Positions 25,771 to 35,390 of a DNA stretch of 64,000 nt are shown here, piece by piece (position 1 is the first letter of the stretch; each line of letters starts with the position of its first letter). The stretch comes from Leisingera aquaemixtae. Its GTDB lineage: Bacteria; Pseudomonadota; Alphaproteobacteria; Rhodobacterales; Rhodobacteraceae. The notes below the pieces were generated by a model, which was given only the letters and a program-made list of their open reading frames with translations, made no database searches and was not told the origin of the DNA. Position numbers and translations under genes: made by a program. The stretch lies in NCBI RefSeq assembly GCF_019801145.1, contig NZ_JAHVJQ010000002.1:310001-374000 (forward strand), read 5' to 3'.

Positions 25771-25807
25771 CAAAAACATCATCCTTCTAATATTTCTTTA
25801 TTTATTA
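25771..25807. other. AT-rich tract, candidate DNA-unwinding element
   Basis: Only 7 of 37 bases are G or C in a GC-rich genome. It lies directly beside the last DnaA-like box and ends 32 bases before hemJ, a position consistent with a DNA-unwinding element. It may also contain the hemJ promoter. Confidence 0.45.
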
Positions 25808-25839
25808 GGGTGGTCCGATCTGACCGGGGAGAACAGCCC

Positions 25840-26295
25840 ATGGACCTGAGCGATCTGATGTTCACGCTCTACCCATATGCCAAGTCGCTGCACATCATGG
25901 CGGTGCTCAGCTGGATGGCCGGTCTATTCTATCTCCCCCGTCTGTATGTGTATCACGTGGAGCAGGCAGAGAAGGTTCAGGAGGCTTTGCCGATCTTCCT
26001 GACCATGGAAGAAAAGCTTCTCAGGATCATCATGCGCCCGGCAATGTATGTCTCCTGGGCCGCAGGGCTGTTCATCGTGCTGACACCCGGCATTGTCGAC
26101 TGGAGCTATCTGTGGCCCTGGACCAAGGGCGTGTCCGTTATCGCCATGACCTGGTTCCATCACTGGCTGCTGTTCCGCCACCGGGATTTCAAAGACGGAC
26201 GCAATACGCTGACGGGGCGGCAGTTCAGGATGATGAACGAGGTGCCGACGGTCCTGATGGCGGTGATTGTGATCTCGGTCATCTTCAAATTCTGA
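25840..26295 (+). CDS. hemJ: Protoporphyrinogen IX oxidase HemJ
   Basis: A 151-residue inner-membrane protein of the HemJ (UPF0093) family, which oxidises protoporphyrinogen IX to protoporphyrin IX in haem synthesis in bacteria that lack HemG or HemY. About four membrane helices are visible. Conserved histidines are in SLHIMAVLSWMAG (H18), YVYHVEQ (H39) and FHHWLLFRHRDF. The ATG at 25840 follows GGGGAG; the open frame from 25810 is longer but reaches into the origin region. It is the first rightward gene after oriC and precedes rho by 173 bases. hemE, often here in relatives, is not in this position. Confidence 0.88.
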   Translation: MDLSDLMFTLYPYAKSLHIMAVLSWMAGLFYLPRLYVYHVEQAEKVQEALPIFLTMEEKLLRIIMRPAMYVSWAAGLFIVLTPGIVDWSYLWPWTKGVSVIAMTWFHHWLLFRHRDFKDGRNTLTGRQFRMMNEVPTVLMAVIVISVIFKF

Positions 26296-26347
26296 CGCAG
26301 CGGCGCTAGGGTGGGGGCTGTGGCTGCGAAACGTTTGCAGCCGGCGT

Positions 26348-26376
26348 TTGACTCATCTGAAACGAGTCCCTATGTA
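26348..26376 (+). promoter_or_regulatory. Candidate promoter in the rho leader
   Basis: TTGACT at 26348-26353, a 17-base spacer and TATGTA at 26371-26376, about 93 bases before the rho ATG. The -35 box is good, the -10 box poor. A hairpin (GGCTGC/GCAGCC with an inner AAAC/GTTT stem) at 26322-26342 precedes it and may end hemJ transcription. Confidence 0.35.
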
Positions 26377-26468
26377 TGGCTCTCAGCGGGCCCGTCCGGG
26401 CAACCGTGTTTTCCAAACCTGTCGTGTGACCGACCCCCGGGTAAGCGGGGAGTAGAGGCCGTATCTAT

Positions 26469-27740
26469 ATGACCGTGCAATCCCTGAATCTGTCCGATCT
26501 CAAGGCGAAAAGCCCAAAAGCGCTGCTGGCGATGGCCGAGGAGCTTGAGATCGAAAACGCCTCGACCATGCGCAAGGGCGAGATGATGTTCCAGATCCTG
26601 CGGGAGCGCGCGGATGAAGGCTGGGACATCGGCGGCGACGGTGTGCTGGAAGTGCTGCAGGACGGCTTCGGTTTCCTGCGTTCTCCGGAAGCAAACTATC
26701 TGCCTGGCCCGGATGATATCTATGTCTCCCCCGACATGATCCGCCAGTATTCCCTGCGCACCGGTGACACGGTCGAAGGCCAGATCAAGGCGCCGTTGGA
26801 GACTGAGCGCTATTTCGCGCTGACAAATGTCACCAAGATCAACTTCGAGGAGCCTGAGAAGGCCCGCCACAAGATCGCCTTTGACAACCTGACGCCGCTT
26901 TACCCGGATGAGCGCCTGAAGATGGAGATCGAGGATCCGACCATCAAGGACCGCTCTGCCCGGGTGATCGACCTGGTTGCACCGATCGGCAAGGGCCAGC
27001 GTTCGCTGATCGTGGCGCCGCCGCGGACCGGTAAGACGGTGATCCTGCAGAACATTGCCCACTCGATCGAAAAGAACCACCCGGAGTGCTATCTGATCGT
27101 CCTGCTGATCGACGAACGCCCGGAAGAGGTGACAGACATGCAGCGCTCGGTGAAGGGGGAGGTCGTATCCTCCACTTTCGACGAGCCGGCGACACGCCAC
27201 GTTGCGGTTTCCGAAATGGTCATTGAAAAGGCCAAGCGGCTGGTGGAGCACAAGCGAGATGTCGTGATTCTTCTCGACTCCATCACAAGACTTGGTAGAG
27301 CGTTTAACACGGTTGTGCCGTCCTCGGGTAAAGTTCTGACCGGTGGTGTCGATGCTAACGCTCTGCAGCGCCCCAAACGTTTCTTTGGTGCTGCGCGGAA
27401 TATCGAAGAGGGCGGATCGCTCACCATTATCGCCACTGCGCTGATCGACACCGGCTCGCGCATGGACGAGGTGATCTTTGAAGAATTCAAAGGCACCGGC
27501 AACTCGGAGATCGTTCTGGACCGCAAGATTGCCGACAAACGCGTGTTCCCGGCAATCGACATTCTCAAATCCGGCACCCGGAAAGAGGACTTGCTGGTCG
27601 ACAAGGGCGATCTGGCAAAGACCTTTGTTCTGCGCCGGATCCTGAACCCGATGGGCACCACCGACGCCATCGAGTTCCTGCTGTCCAAGCTGAAGCAGAC
27701 CAAGTCGAATTCCGAGTTCTTCGACTCGATGAACACCTGA
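26469..27740 (+). CDS. rho: Transcription termination factor Rho
   Basis: A 423-residue hexameric RNA helicase that ends transcription at Rho-dependent sites. The N-terminal RNA-binding domain shows [20 protein letters not shown] (about 57-75); the ATPase core has the P-loop [17 protein letters not shown] (about 174-190), Walker [17 protein letters not shown] and the Q-loop [20 protein letters not shown]. The length is standard. The ribosome-binding site is weak (GGGGAGTAGAGG, spaced far from the ATG). Its 173-base leader is long enough for the autogenous control known in other bacteria, which I infer only. Confidence 0.97.
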   Translation: MTVQSLNLSDLKAKSPKALLAMAEELEIENASTMRKGEMMFQILRERADEGWDIGGDGVLEVLQDGFGFLRSPEANYLPGPDDIYVSPDMIRQYSLRTGDTVEGQIKAPLETERYFALTNVTKINFEEPEKARHKIAFDNLTPLYPDERLKMEIEDPTIKDRSARVIDLVAPIGKGQRSLIVAPPRTGKTVILQNIAHSIEKNHPECYLIVLLIDERPEEVTDMQRSVKGEVVSSTFDEPATRHVAVSEMVIEKAKRLVEHKRDVVILLDSITRLGRAFNTVVPSSGKVLTGGVDANALQRPKRFFGAARNIEEGGSLTIIATALIDTGSRMDEVIFEEFKGTGNSEIVLDRKIADKRVFPAIDILKSGTRKEDLLVDKGDLAKTFVLRRILNPMGTTDAIEFLLSKLKQTKSNSEFFDSMNT

Positions 27741-27770
27741 TCCGGGCCGGCAAGAGAGAAAGGCCACCCC

Positions 27771-29057
27771 ATGGACACGATCTTTGCGCTGGCCTCCGCA
27801 CAAGGGAAGGCCGGGGTCGCGGTGATCCGCGTCTCCGGTCCTTTGGCGCTTGCTGCCGGCGCGCAGCTTTGCGGCGGCGATCTGCCGGCGCGGGGCACCA
27901 GCCTGCGAATCCTGCAAGACGAATCAGGTGAACGCTTGGACGAAGCTCTGGTCCTGAGCTTTACTGCTCCCAACAGCTTTACTGGCGAAAATACCGTTGA
28001 ATTTCAAACACATGGAAGCACGGCGGTTGTTTCTGCCTTGCTTGATTCGCTTGGGCGAATCGATGGACTAAGAATGGCCGAGCCAGGTGAGTTCACCCGC
28101 CGCGCCCTGGAAAACGGCAATCTGGATCTGGCACAGGTCGAGGGTCTGGCCGATCTTATAGACGCGGAAACCGAGGCACAGCGCAAGCAGGCGCAAGTTA
28201 TTCTCGCCGGCGGGCTTGGAAAAGTGGCAGAGGCCTGGCGCGAGAAGCTGATCCGGGCGGCCTCTTTGATCGAAGTAACCATTGACTTCGCGGACGAAGA
28301 GGTGCCTGTCGACGTAACACCTGAGGTCACAACGCTTTTGGCAGAAGTCCAAGCCGGCTTGGACCGGGAGACTGCCGGCGTCAGGATTGCCGAACGGATC
28401 CGCACCGGTTTTGAAGTTGCGATCGTCGGCGCCCCCAATGTCGGGAAGTCCACGCTGCTGAACGCGCTTGCTGGCAGGGAAGCCGCCATCACGTCGGAAT
28501 ACGCCGGAACTACCCGGGACATCATCGAAGTTCGCATGGACCTGGCGGGGCTGCCGGTCACCCTGCTGGACACGGCCGGCCTGCGGGATACCGAAGACCA
28601 TGTTGAGGGGATCGGCATTGCCCTGGCCCGGCGGCGGGCGGAAGATGCTGATCTTCGCGTCTTTCTGGCTGAAGATGGCGAGGTCCTGGATGTCGAAATG
28701 CGCCAGGGGGACATCCGGTTGCGTCCAAAGGCGGATCTGCGGCCGGACGCCGGCGGCGCAATCTCCGGCCGTTCGGGGCAGGGGGTCGATCTTCTGGTTG
28801 ATCATGTGTCGAAGGTTCTGAAGGCGCGCTCGGCCCAGGCCGGCATCGCCACAAGGGCCCGCCACCGGGACGCAATGCTGTCTGCTGCTGTCAACCTCAG
28901 AGAAGCGCGGGAAATTCTGAAGCGCGGCTCTGAGTTCTATGATATAGCTGCCGAAGAGATGCGTTCAGCCATCCGGGCCCTTGAAATGCTGGTGGGCCGC
29001 ATAGGGGTTGAAAATCTCCTGGATGAGATTTTCTCTAGTTTCTGTCTGGGAAAGTGA
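27771..29057 (+). CDS. mnmE: tRNA-modification GTPase MnmE
   Basis: A 428-residue GTPase that, with MnmG, installs the aminomethyl-type group on U34 of several tRNAs. An N-terminal formyl-tetrahydrofolate-binding domain begins [20 protein letters not shown]. The inserted G domain carries [12 protein letters not shown] (about 221-232), the switch [10 protein letters not shown] and [10 protein letters not shown]. The C-terminus ends FCLGK, where the cysteine corresponds to the catalytic C of the CIGK motif. mnmG begins 13 bases downstream, with a parS site in between, so the two partner enzymes are probably co-transcribed. Confidence 0.96.
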   Translation: MDTIFALASAQGKAGVAVIRVSGPLALAAGAQLCGGDLPARGTSLRILQDESGERLDEALVLSFTAPNSFTGENTVEFQTHGSTAVVSALLDSLGRIDGLRMAEPGEFTRRALENGNLDLAQVEGLADLIDAETEAQRKQAQVILAGGLGKVAEAWREKLIRAASLIEVTIDFADEEVPVDVTPEVTTLLAEVQAGLDRETAGVRIAERIRTGFEVAIVGAPNVGKSTLLNALAGREAAITSEYAGTTRDIIEVRMDLAGLPVTLLDTAGLRDTEDHVEGIGIALARRRAEDADLRVFLAEDGEVLDVEMRQGDIRLRPKADLRPDAGGAISGRSGQGVDLLVDHVSKVLKARSAQAGIATRARHRDAMLSAAVNLREAREILKRGSEFYDIAAEEMRSAIRALEMLVGRIGVENLLDEIFSSFCLGK

Positions 29058-29062
29058 AGGAG

Positions 29063-29078
29063 TGTTTCACGTGAAACA
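29063..29078. promoter_or_regulatory. parS site at the mnmG start
   Basis: A perfect 16-base match to the ParB-binding palindrome TGTTTCACGTGAAACA. The proposed mnmG start codon (GTG, 29071) lies inside it, so bases 29071-29078 also encode the first residues. Confidence 0.93.
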
Positions 29079-30945
29079 TTCATCGTACGACGTCGTTGTT
29101 GTTGGCGGCGGCCACGCCGGCACCGAGGCTGCTCATGCGTCCGCGCGGATGGGAGCCGCCACTGCACTGGTGACGCTTGACCGGGGCGGTATCGGGGTGA
29201 TGTCTTGCAATCCGGCCATCGGCGGCCTTGGCAAGGGGCACCTTGTGCGGGAAATCGACGCCATGGACGGAGTGATGGGCCGCGTCGCCGATCGGGCCGG
29301 TATTCAGTTCCGTTTGCTGAACCGCCGCAAGGGGCCGGCGGTACAGGGGCCGCGTGCTCAGTCTGACAGAAAAATTTACCGGCAGGAAATGCTGCGTCTG
29401 ACGGAAGCGCAGCGGGATTTGGATATTGTCGAAGGGGAGGTCACGGACTTCCTCATGGCGGGTGGCCAGGTCGCCGGCGTGATTCTGGCGGATGGCAGCG
29501 AGATCCCCGCAAAAGCAGTGATTCTGACATCCGGAACCTTCCTCCGTGGCGTTATTCATATCGGGGATGTGTCCAAACCAGGCGGACGGATGGGGGATAA
29601 GCCGTCCGTGAGGCTGGCGGAGCGGCTAGACAGTTTTGAACTGCCGCTGGGCCGGCTGAAAACCGGTACGCCGCCGCGGCTGGACGGGCGCACAATCAAC
29701 TGGGATATTCTGGACGCACAGCCCGGCGATGATGATCCGGTGTTCTTCTCATTTCTGACGAAGTCGCTCCAGACTCAGCAGGTATCTTGCGGTATTACCC
29801 ACACTAACGCGGAAACCCATGAGATAATTCGCCGCAATCTGGGTCGCTCGGCCATGTATGGCGGCCATATTGAGGGGGTCGGGCCGCGGTATTGCCCATC
29901 GATCGAGGACAAGATCGTCCGGTTTGCTGACAAGGACTCTCATCAGATATTCCTCGAGCCGGAGGGAGTGTCGGACCACACGGTATACCCGAACGGCATT
30001 TCAACCAGCCTGCCGCAGGACATTCAGGAGGCCTATGTCAGGTCGATCAGAGGCCTGGAGAACGCGGTCATCCTGCAACCCGGTTACGCAATCGAATATG
30101 ATTACGTCGATCCCCGCGCGCTGCAGCTGGATCTTGCTCTGAAGGATGTCCCGGGGCTGTATCTCGCCGGCCAGATCAACGGAACCACCGGTTATGAGGA
30201 AGCCGCGGCGCAAGGTCTTGTTGCCGGCCTGAACGCTGCGCTCCGCGCAAAAGGTGAACAACCAGTGACTTTCAGCCGGGCCAATAGCTATATCGGGGTG
30301 ATGATCGATGATCTCACCACAAACGGTGTCGCCGAGCCTTACCGGATGTTTACGTCCCGGGCGGAATTCCGGCTCTCCCTGCGTGCCGACAATGCAGATC
30401 AGAGGCTGACGCCAATGGCGATTGACCTGGGCTGCGTTGGAGAGGAGCGCCGACGCGCCTTTCTGGATAAGAGCGAGCAATTGTCGGCCGCGCGGGAAGT
30501 TCTGGAAGCACAGACGTTCACACCGAAACAGATTTCCGAGGCCGGAATACGGATCAATCAAGACGGCAACCGCCGAACCGGGCTGGATGTTCTTGCGTTC
30601 CCTGACGTGAGCTTCGAAGATTTGCTGCCGCTTATGCCCGGGCTGAATACCGTTTCTCTGGATATCTGCCGGCAACTCGAGCGTGACGCGCTTTATGCGA
30701 ACTATATCACGCGCCAGGAACGGGAGGTTTCCGCGCTGAAGCGTGATGAAGGGCACCGGATCCCCAATAACTTCGTCTACGAGGGGGTTGAGGGGTTGTC
30801 GAATGAAATCCAGCAAAAACTGAAGCAGGCCCGCCCGGAAACACTTGCGCAGGCTGCCCGGATTGAAGGCATGACGCCGGCAGCCTTGGCGCTGATCCTC
30901 GCGCGACTGCGAAAAGACAAGGTCCGGCAGGAGAAATCCGCATGA
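29071..30945 (+). CDS. mnmG: tRNA uridine-5-carboxymethylaminomethyl enzyme MnmG (GidA)
   Basis: A 624-residue FAD protein, partner of MnmE in modifying U34 of tRNA. The dinucleotide-binding motif [20 protein letters not shown] follows the start; [20 protein letters not shown] and the C-terminal GYEEAAAQG are also typical. I choose the GTG at 29071 because AAGGAG lies eight bases before it. An alternative GTG at 29062 would add three residues (MFHVKH start, common in relatives) but has no suitable ribosome-binding site. The parS palindrome covers both. The stop overlaps rsmG by four bases. Confidence 0.95.
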   Translation: MKHSSYDVVVVGGGHAGTEAAHASARMGAATALVTLDRGGIGVMSCNPAIGGLGKGHLVREIDAMDGVMGRVADRAGIQFRLLNRRKGPAVQGPRAQSDRKIYRQEMLRLTEAQRDLDIVEGEVTDFLMAGGQVAGVILADGSEIPAKAVILTSGTFLRGVIHIGDVSKPGGRMGDKPSVRLAERLDSFELPLGRLKTGTPPRLDGRTINWDILDAQPGDDDPVFFSFLTKSLQTQQVSCGITHTNAETHEIIRRNLGRSAMYGGHIEGVGPRYCPSIEDKIVRFADKDSHQIFLEPEGVSDHTVYPNGISTSLPQDIQEAYVRSIRGLENAVILQPGYAIEYDYVDPRALQLDLALKDVPGLYLAGQINGTTGYEEAAAQGLVAGLNAALRAKGEQPVTFSRANSYIGVMIDDLTTNGVAEPYRMFTSRAEFRLSLRADNADQRLTPMAIDLGCVGEERRRAFLDKSEQLSAAREVLEAQTFTPKQISEAGIRINQDGNRRTGLDVLAFPDVSFEDLLPLMPGLNTVSLDICRQLERDALYANYITRQEREVSALKRDEGHRIPNNFVYEGVEGLSNEIQQKLKQARPETLAQAARIEGMTPAALALILARLRKDKVRQEKSA

Positions 30946-31559
30946 TCGACAGTGAGTTGTGGAAGGCGCTCAATGTTTCACGTGAAACAATGGGGCGCCT
31001 GGAGCTGTTTGAGGGCGTAATAAGGAAGTGGAACCCGAAGATCAACCTCGTATCACGGTCCAGCCTGGAGCACCTCTGGACCCGGCATATAGCTGACTCC
31101 GTCCAAATTTTCCGCTGCACTCCCGCGCCCTCCCGATGGGCGGATATCGGCAGCGGCGGAGGATTTCCCGGCCTTATCGTTGCTTTGATGGCTGCCGAGG
31201 AAGCGCCGGACATGGAAGTGACCCTCATTGAAAGTGATCAGCGGAAATCAGCGTTTCTCCGAAGTGCGGCGCGGGAATGTGGCGCAGCCGTCAGGGTTGT
31301 TTCCGACCGGATCGAAAAGGTGAATCCTCAGGGGGCAGGGGTCTTGTCGGCGCGCGCTTTGGCGGATCTTTCTGACCTTCTGGAGTTTTCGCAGCGGCAT
31401 CTTGCGGAGGATGGCGTCGCGCTTTTTCCAAAGGGGCAGAACTGGAAAAAAGAAGTGGATAACGCGCGGCAGAGATGGCGGTTCGAAGTGGAACCCGTTA
31501 AAAGTCTGACTGAGCCCGAAGCAGTTATCCTGAAAATCTGGGGAGTTGAACGTGTCTGA
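30942..31559 (+). CDS. rsmG: 16S rRNA (guanine-527-N7) methyltransferase RsmG (GidB)
   Basis: A 205-residue SAM-dependent methyltransferase of 16S rRNA G527. The SAM-binding motif [15 protein letters not shown] (about 67-81) is intact, and [19 protein letters not shown] matches the family N-terminal region. A second parS site lies within codons 11-16 (NVSRET). It overlaps mnmG by four bases and parA by eight, so mnmG-rsmG-parA are probably one transcript. Loss of RsmG gives low-level streptomycin resistance in other bacteria. Confidence 0.95.
   Translation: MIDSELWKALNVSRETMGRLELFEGVIRKWNPKINLVSRSSLEHLWTRHIADSVQIFRCTPAPSRWADIGSGGGFPGLIVALMAAEEAPDMEVTLIESDQRKSAFLRSAARECGAAVRVVSDRIEKVNPQGAGVLSARALADLSDLLEFSQRHLAEDGVALFPKGQNWKKEVDNARQRWRFEVEPVKSLTEPEAVILKIWGVERV
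30974..30989. promoter_or_regulatory. parS site inside rsmG
   Basis: A second perfect copy of TGTTTCACGTGAAACA, 1.9 kb from the first. It lies wholly within the rsmG reading frame, where it is read as part of NVSRET, a different frame from that used in mnmG. Confidence 0.93.
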
Positions 31560-32361
31560 TTATTCCCGCCCTGAGGGGCCTCGTATCATCGCGGTCGCAA
31601 ATCAGAAAGGCGGGGTGGGGAAGACAACAACGGCAATTAACCTTGCTGCGGCTTTGGTTGAATGCGGACTGCGCGTGCTGGTGGTGGATCTCGATCCGCA
31701 AGGTAACGCTTCGACAGGTCTGGGAATTGAGCCATCTGAGCGGGAACTCACCTCCTATGATCTCCTGGTGGAAGACGCGTCTCTCCAGGACGTTATCCGC
31801 CAAACAGAGATCGAGGACCTATGCATCATACCGGCGACCGTTGATCTGAGTTCTGCAGATATTGAGCTGTTCACCAATGAAAAACGGAGCTTTCTGCTGC
31901 ATGACGCGCTGCGGCAAACGGCCATGGATGAATACGACTGGGACTATGTGCTGATCGATTGCCCGCCTTCCCTGAACTTGCTGACTGTCAACGCGATGGT
32001 TGCCGCGCATTCTGTCCTGGTCCCTTTGCAGAGCGAATTCTTCGCCTTGGAAGGGGTGACGCAGCTGATGCTCACCATTCGCGAAGTGCGCCAGTCGGCA
32101 AATCCCGATCTTCGGATCGAGGGGATCGTTCTGACCATGTTCGACCGGAGAAACAACCTGTCCCAGCAGGTTGAGCAGGATGCCCGGGATAATCTTGGAG
32201 ACCTCGTGTTCCAGACGAAGATTCCGCGCAACGTCCGGGTCAGCGAAGCCCCGTCTTATGCGCAGCCGGTTCTGAACTATGACACAAACTCCCTCGGCGC
32301 ACAGGCATACCGGGCTCTGGCAGAAGAACTCCTGAATAAGCATCACAAGATAGCAGCGTAA
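31552..32361 (+). CDS. parA: Chromosome-partitioning ATPase ParA
   Basis: A 269-residue deviant-Walker ATPase that, with ParB and parS, moves the origin region to daughter cells. The signature ANQKGGVGKTTTAINLAAAL (about 18-37) contains the deviant P-loop; VVDLDPQGNASTGLG and DYVLIDCPPSLNLLTVNAM follow. The GTG at 31552 is chosen over the TTG at 31546 because GGGAG lies six bases upstream and family members start MSD. It overlaps rsmG by eight bases; parB begins 26 bases after the stop. Confidence 0.96.
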   Translation: MSDYSRPEGPRIIAVANQKGGVGKTTTAINLAAALVECGLRVLVVDLDPQGNASTGLGIEPSERELTSYDLLVEDASLQDVIRQTEIEDLCIIPATVDLSSADIELFTNEKRSFLLHDALRQTAMDEYDWDYVLIDCPPSLNLLTVNAMVAAHSVLVPLQSEFFALEGVTQLMLTIREVRQSANPDLRIEGIVLTMFDRRNNLSQQVEQDARDNLGDLVFQTKIPRNVRVSEAPSYAQPVLNYDTNSLGAQAYRALAEELLNKHHKIAA

Positions 32362-32387
32362 ATGAAGAACACTAACCGGAGGCAACC

Positions 32388-33281
32388 ATGGCAGAGAAAA
32401 AGACAAAACCGCGCGGGCTTGGCCGGGGGTTGTCGGCATTGATGGCAGATGTGAACCCTGCGCCGGTAAGCACGCAGGCTGAGGCACCCCGCAATGCAGA
32501 AATTCTGGTGCCCATTGAAAATGTGATTGCCAACCCGAACCAGCCGCGCCGGCAGTTCCTGCAGGAGGATCTGGATGATCTGACGGCCTCCATCAAGGAG
32601 AAGGGCGTCCTGCAACCGCTGATCGTGCGGCCAAGGCCTGGTGGAAAGTATGAGATTGTAGCCGGCGAACGCCGCTGGCGGGCATCACAGGCGGCCCAGC
32701 TGCATGAAGTTCCGGTGCTTATCCGGGACTACTCTGACCTGGAGATGATGGAAGTTGCCATCATCGAAAACATCCAGCGCTCCGATCTGAACGCGATGGA
32801 AGAAGCGCAGAGCTACAAGCAGCTGATGGAAAAGTTCGGCCATACCCAGGAAAAGATGGCAGAAGCGCTCGGCAAAAGCCGCAGCCACATTGCCAACCTG
32901 GTCCGGCTTTTGCATCTGCCGGAAGATGTGCAGATCCTGGTGCAGGAGCGGAAGTTGTCGGCAGGCCATGCGCGGGCTCTGATCACGTCCGATAATGCTT
33001 CGGAACTTGCAACCAAGATTGTGAAAGGCGGCCTGTCTGTCCGTGCGACTGAAGCATTGGTCAAGAAGGATGCCGCGGGTATCCAGTCAGGCGGCGCAAA
33101 GAAAGCGCGCAAGGTGCCGGAAAAGGATGCCGACACCCGGGCGCTGGAAGGCGACCTGTCAGCGATGCTGAAAATGAAAGTCTCAATCGACCATAAACCT
33201 GGCGGTGAGGCGGGCGCGGTGACGATCAGCTACGAATCCCTGGATCAGCTGGATGAACTGTGCAATCTGCTCAGCCGTTAG
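32388..33281 (+). CDS. parB: Chromosome-partitioning protein ParB
   Basis: A 297-residue CTP-dependent DNA clamp that loads at parS and spreads. The N-terminal CTPase/nuclease-like region shows [21 protein letters not shown] (the CTP-binding GERRxR motif) and [14 protein letters not shown]; the helix-turn-helix ([19 protein letters not shown]) recognises parS; a C-terminal dimer domain follows. It starts after AACCGGAGG with good spacing. Its last 11 bases overlap the convergent ybaN-type gene. Two perfect parS targets lie upstream in the same operon. Confidence 0.96.
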   Translation: MAEKKTKPRGLGRGLSALMADVNPAPVSTQAEAPRNAEILVPIENVIANPNQPRRQFLQEDLDDLTASIKEKGVLQPLIVRPRPGGKYEIVAGERRWRASQAAQLHEVPVLIRDYSDLEMMEVAIIENIQRSDLNAMEEAQSYKQLMEKFGHTQEKMAEALGKSRSHIANLVRLLHLPEDVQILVQERKLSAGHARALITSDNASELATKIVKGGLSVRATEALVKKDAAGIQSGGAKKARKVPEKDADTRALEGDLSAMLKMKVSIDHKPGGEAGAVTISYESLDQLDELCNLLSR

Positions 33282-33624
33282 GCCGGGTCCAGATGAAGAT
33301 AAGCACGGCGGACAAAACCACTGCTTGAATCCCCAGAACGTGACCCGGGGCACCCAGCAGCAGAGACAGGCCAAAGACGGCGGCAATCGACAGGGTTGCC
33401 GCCTTTTTTGCGCCCGGCCGGATGGCGCCATGATCGCGCCAATCCATGATCATCGGACCAAACACATTGTGGGCGACGATCCAGTTATGCAGGCGCTCTG
33501 AGGAGTTAGCGAAGAAGAACGCCGCGAGCAGCAGGAATGGGACGGTGGGGAGCAGGGGGAGAACAATGCCGATGACGGCCAGAGCGACGCAAAACAGTCC
33601 AAGGCCGGCGTAAAGGAAACGCAT
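33271..33624 (-). CDS. YbaN family (DUF454) membrane protein
   Basis: A 117-residue inner-membrane protein of the DUF454/YbaN family. Hydrophobic segments span about 2-22, 25-42 and 70-110; the family motif GIVLPLLPTVPFLLLAAFFF (about 19-38) and the following SSERLHNWI are clear. Function is unknown; in some bacteria it sits near haem or membrane-stress genes, and here it follows hemW with a four-base gap, as the last gene of rph-rdgB-hemW-ybaN. It ends inside the parB stop region, an 11-base tail-to-tail overlap. Confidence 0.85.
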   Translation of the reverse strand: MRFLYAGLGLFCVALAVIGIVLPLLPTVPFLLLAAFFFANSSERLHNWIVAHNVFGPMIMDWRDHGAIRPGAKKAATLSIAAVFGLSLLLGAPGHVLGIQAVVLSAVLIFIWTRPNG

Positions 33625-33628
33625 TGCT

Positions 33629-34783
33629 TCAATCCATCAACAGTTCGCGGATTACCGCATTCAATACCGCGCGGCCCTGGTCAGTCGCGCGAAGCCTCTG
33701 GTCAGAGATAGTCACCATACCCATTTGTGCAAGGTCATCCAGCCGGTCTTCTGGCAGTTTATGGCCTGAAAGCTGGTTGTAGCGTGCCATATCCAGACCT
33801 TCGGACAGGCGCATCCCCATCATGAGGTATTCAGCCGCAGCATCTTCCCTGTTCAGCAGCTCGCGCAGGGATTCTCCGCAGCCCTTGTTCACCGCATTCA
33901 GCCAGGCCCCGGGCGCCAGATGGGTTTCGGTGGCATAACGCTGGCCATTCAAGGTCAGACGCCCATGGGCGCCGGGACCGATGCCGGCATAGTCGCCATA
34001 GCGCCAGTAGACTAGGTTGTGGCGGGATTCCGCGCCCGGTTTGGCGTGGTTGGAGATTTCATAGCCGGCCATGCCGAACCCGGCGCAGATTTCCTGGGTG
34101 GCCTGGTACATGTCCGCGGCGGTGTCATCTTCTGGCAGGCCGCGCAGTTTGCCGCGCGCGTAGCGGTCGCCGAAGGCGGTGCCTTCCTCGATTGTGAGCT
34201 GGTAAAGAGACAGGTGGTCAATTGCCATGGAAAGTGCTTCGCGCAGTTCTGCCTGCCAAGCTTCTAATGTCTGTCCCTGGCGCGCGTAGATCAGGTCAAA
34301 GCTCACGCGGTCAAAACATTTGCGGGCTACGTCGAAAGCTACCTTGGCTTCTGCAACGCTATGAATGCGGCCAAGCCGGCGCAGGTCTTCGTCGTTCAGG
34401 GCCTGAATGCCCATGGAGATCCGGTTCACGCCTGCGCCGCGGTAGCCTGCAAAGCGTCCGGCCTCGACTGACCCGGGGTTGGCTTCAAGAGAGATCTCTA
34501 TGTCATTGGCAAAAGGCCAGATTTCACGTGCGCGCTCAATGACTGCGGCCACGGTTTCCGGCTGCATCAGGGAAGGGGTGCCGCCGCCAAAGAAAATGGA
34601 GTTCAGAACACGGCCCTGAAGCTGTTCCGAGAGTCTGTCGAGTTCTTGCAGATAGGCACTAACCCATAGGTTCTGGTCTATTTTTGCCGAAACATGGCTG
34701 TTGAAATCGCAATAGGGGCATTTGGCCTGGCAAAAGGGCCAATGCACGTAAAGGCCAAAGCCCCCATTGCGCCAGTCATCCAC
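33629..34783 (-). CDS. hemW: Haem chaperone HemW (radical SAM, HemN-like)
   Basis: A 384-residue radical SAM protein. The CxxxCxxC motif is in WPFCQAKCPYCDFNSHV near residue 20, and the glycine-rich FFGGGTPSLM follows. HemW proteins resemble coproporphyrinogen dehydrogenase HemN but act as haem-binding chaperones; short HemN-like proteins next to rdgB are usually HemW. The GTG at 34783 is chosen: it starts [12 protein letters not shown], like relatives, and overlaps rdgB by eight bases. A frame open to 34903 would run over rdgB and is rejected. Genuine HemN activity cannot be excluded from sequence. Confidence 0.88.
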   Translation of the reverse strand: MDDWRNGGFGLYVHWPFCQAKCPYCDFNSHVSAKIDQNLWVSAYLQELDRLSEQLQGRVLNSIFFGGGTPSLMQPETVAAVIERAREIWPFANDIEISLEANPGSVEAGRFAGYRGAGVNRISMGIQALNDEDLRRLGRIHSVAEAKVAFDVARKCFDRVSFDLIYARQGQTLEAWQAELREALSMAIDHLSLYQLTIEEGTAFGDRYARGKLRGLPEDDTAADMYQATQEICAGFGMAGYEISNHAKPGAESRHNLVYWRYGDYAGIGPGAHGRLTLNGQRYATETHLAPGAWLNAVNKGCGESLRELLNREDAAAEYLMMGMRLSEGLDMARYNQLSGHKLPEDRLDDLAQMGMVTISDQRLRATDQGRAVLNAVIRELLMD

Positions 34784-35390
34784 CGAAACAGCCCTGGACG
34801 AACTGCGCAACCGCCTTGCCGCGGTGGCTGATCTTGTTCTTCTCCGCCGGGTCCATCTCAGCGCAGGTGACGCTGTAGCCGTCCGGCTGGAACATCGGAT
34901 CATAGCCGAAGCCGTGCTCTCCCCGGATCGGCCAGACCAGCTGCCCCGGCATCACGCCTTCGAACACCTCGTCGTGGCCGTCGGGCCAGGCAATCACCAG
35001 TGTGCAGCGGAACTGGGCAGTGCGGGGAGCTTCAGGGCCGGCCGCGGCCAGTTCGTCGTTGGCGCGGGTCATCGCCAGTTTGAAGTCGCGGCCACTGGGT
35101 GTTTCTGCCCAGTCGGCAGTGTAGACCCCGGGCGCGCCGTTCAGTGCGTCGATGGTGATGCCAGAATCATCGGACAGGGCCGGCAGGCCGGTTGCCGCGG
35201 CGGCGGCGTGGGCTTTGATGCGGGCATTGCCAACGAATGTATCCTCGGTTTCCTCCGGTTCCGGCAGGTTCATCTCGCCGGCGCCAATGACCTCCACGCC
35301 GAAGGGTGCGAGGATTTCGGTGATCTCGTTCAGCTTGCCTTTGTTGTGGGTGGCGACAAGCAGCTTGCCGCCTTCCAGTTTGCGGGTCAT
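34776..35390 (-). CDS. rdgB: XTP/dITP pyrophosphatase RdgB
   Basis: A 204-residue Ham1-family enzyme hydrolysing XTP, ITP and dITP to monophosphates, which keeps deaminated purines out of DNA and RNA. Motifs are [12 protein letters not shown] (about 11-22), [20 protein letters not shown] and the C-terminal [11 protein letters not shown] with [10 protein letters not shown]. Length and order fit the family. It overlaps rph by four bases upstream and hemW by eight downstream, so the set is translated as a coupled operon. Confidence 0.95.
   Translation of the reverse strand: MTRKLEGGKLLVATHNKGKLNEITEILAPFGVEVIGAGEMNLPEPEETEDTFVGNARIKAHAAAAATGLPALSDDSGITIDALNGAPGVYTADWAETPSGRDFKLAMTRANDELAAAGPEAPRTAQFRCTLVIAWPDGHDEVFEGVMPGQLVWPIRGEHGFGYDPMFQPDGYSVTCAEMDPAEKNKISHRGKAVAQFVQGCFGG

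Larger units (their letters stand above)
25500..25839. other. Probable chromosomal replication origin (oriC)
   Basis: The maf-hemJ gap (25430-25839, 410 bases) is the only long gene-free stretch in the window. It contains several TTATCC-type DnaA-box-like sites (about 25557, 25611, 25710-25728 as an inverted pair, and 25745) and an AT-rich tract next to the last site. Genes diverge from it on both sides (maf operon leftward, hemJ-rho rightward), and parA, parB and two parS sites lie within 6.5 kb. None of the boxes is a perfect TTATCCACA. The arrangement matches alphaproteobacterial origins, but function is inferred. Confidence 0.7.

Noticed and set aside
33629-34903. Longer hemW frame starting at 34903
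   Set aside because: The first 40 residues are Arg/Ser-rich, overlap rdgB by over 120 bases and lack family similarity; the GTG at 34783 gives the family N-terminus.
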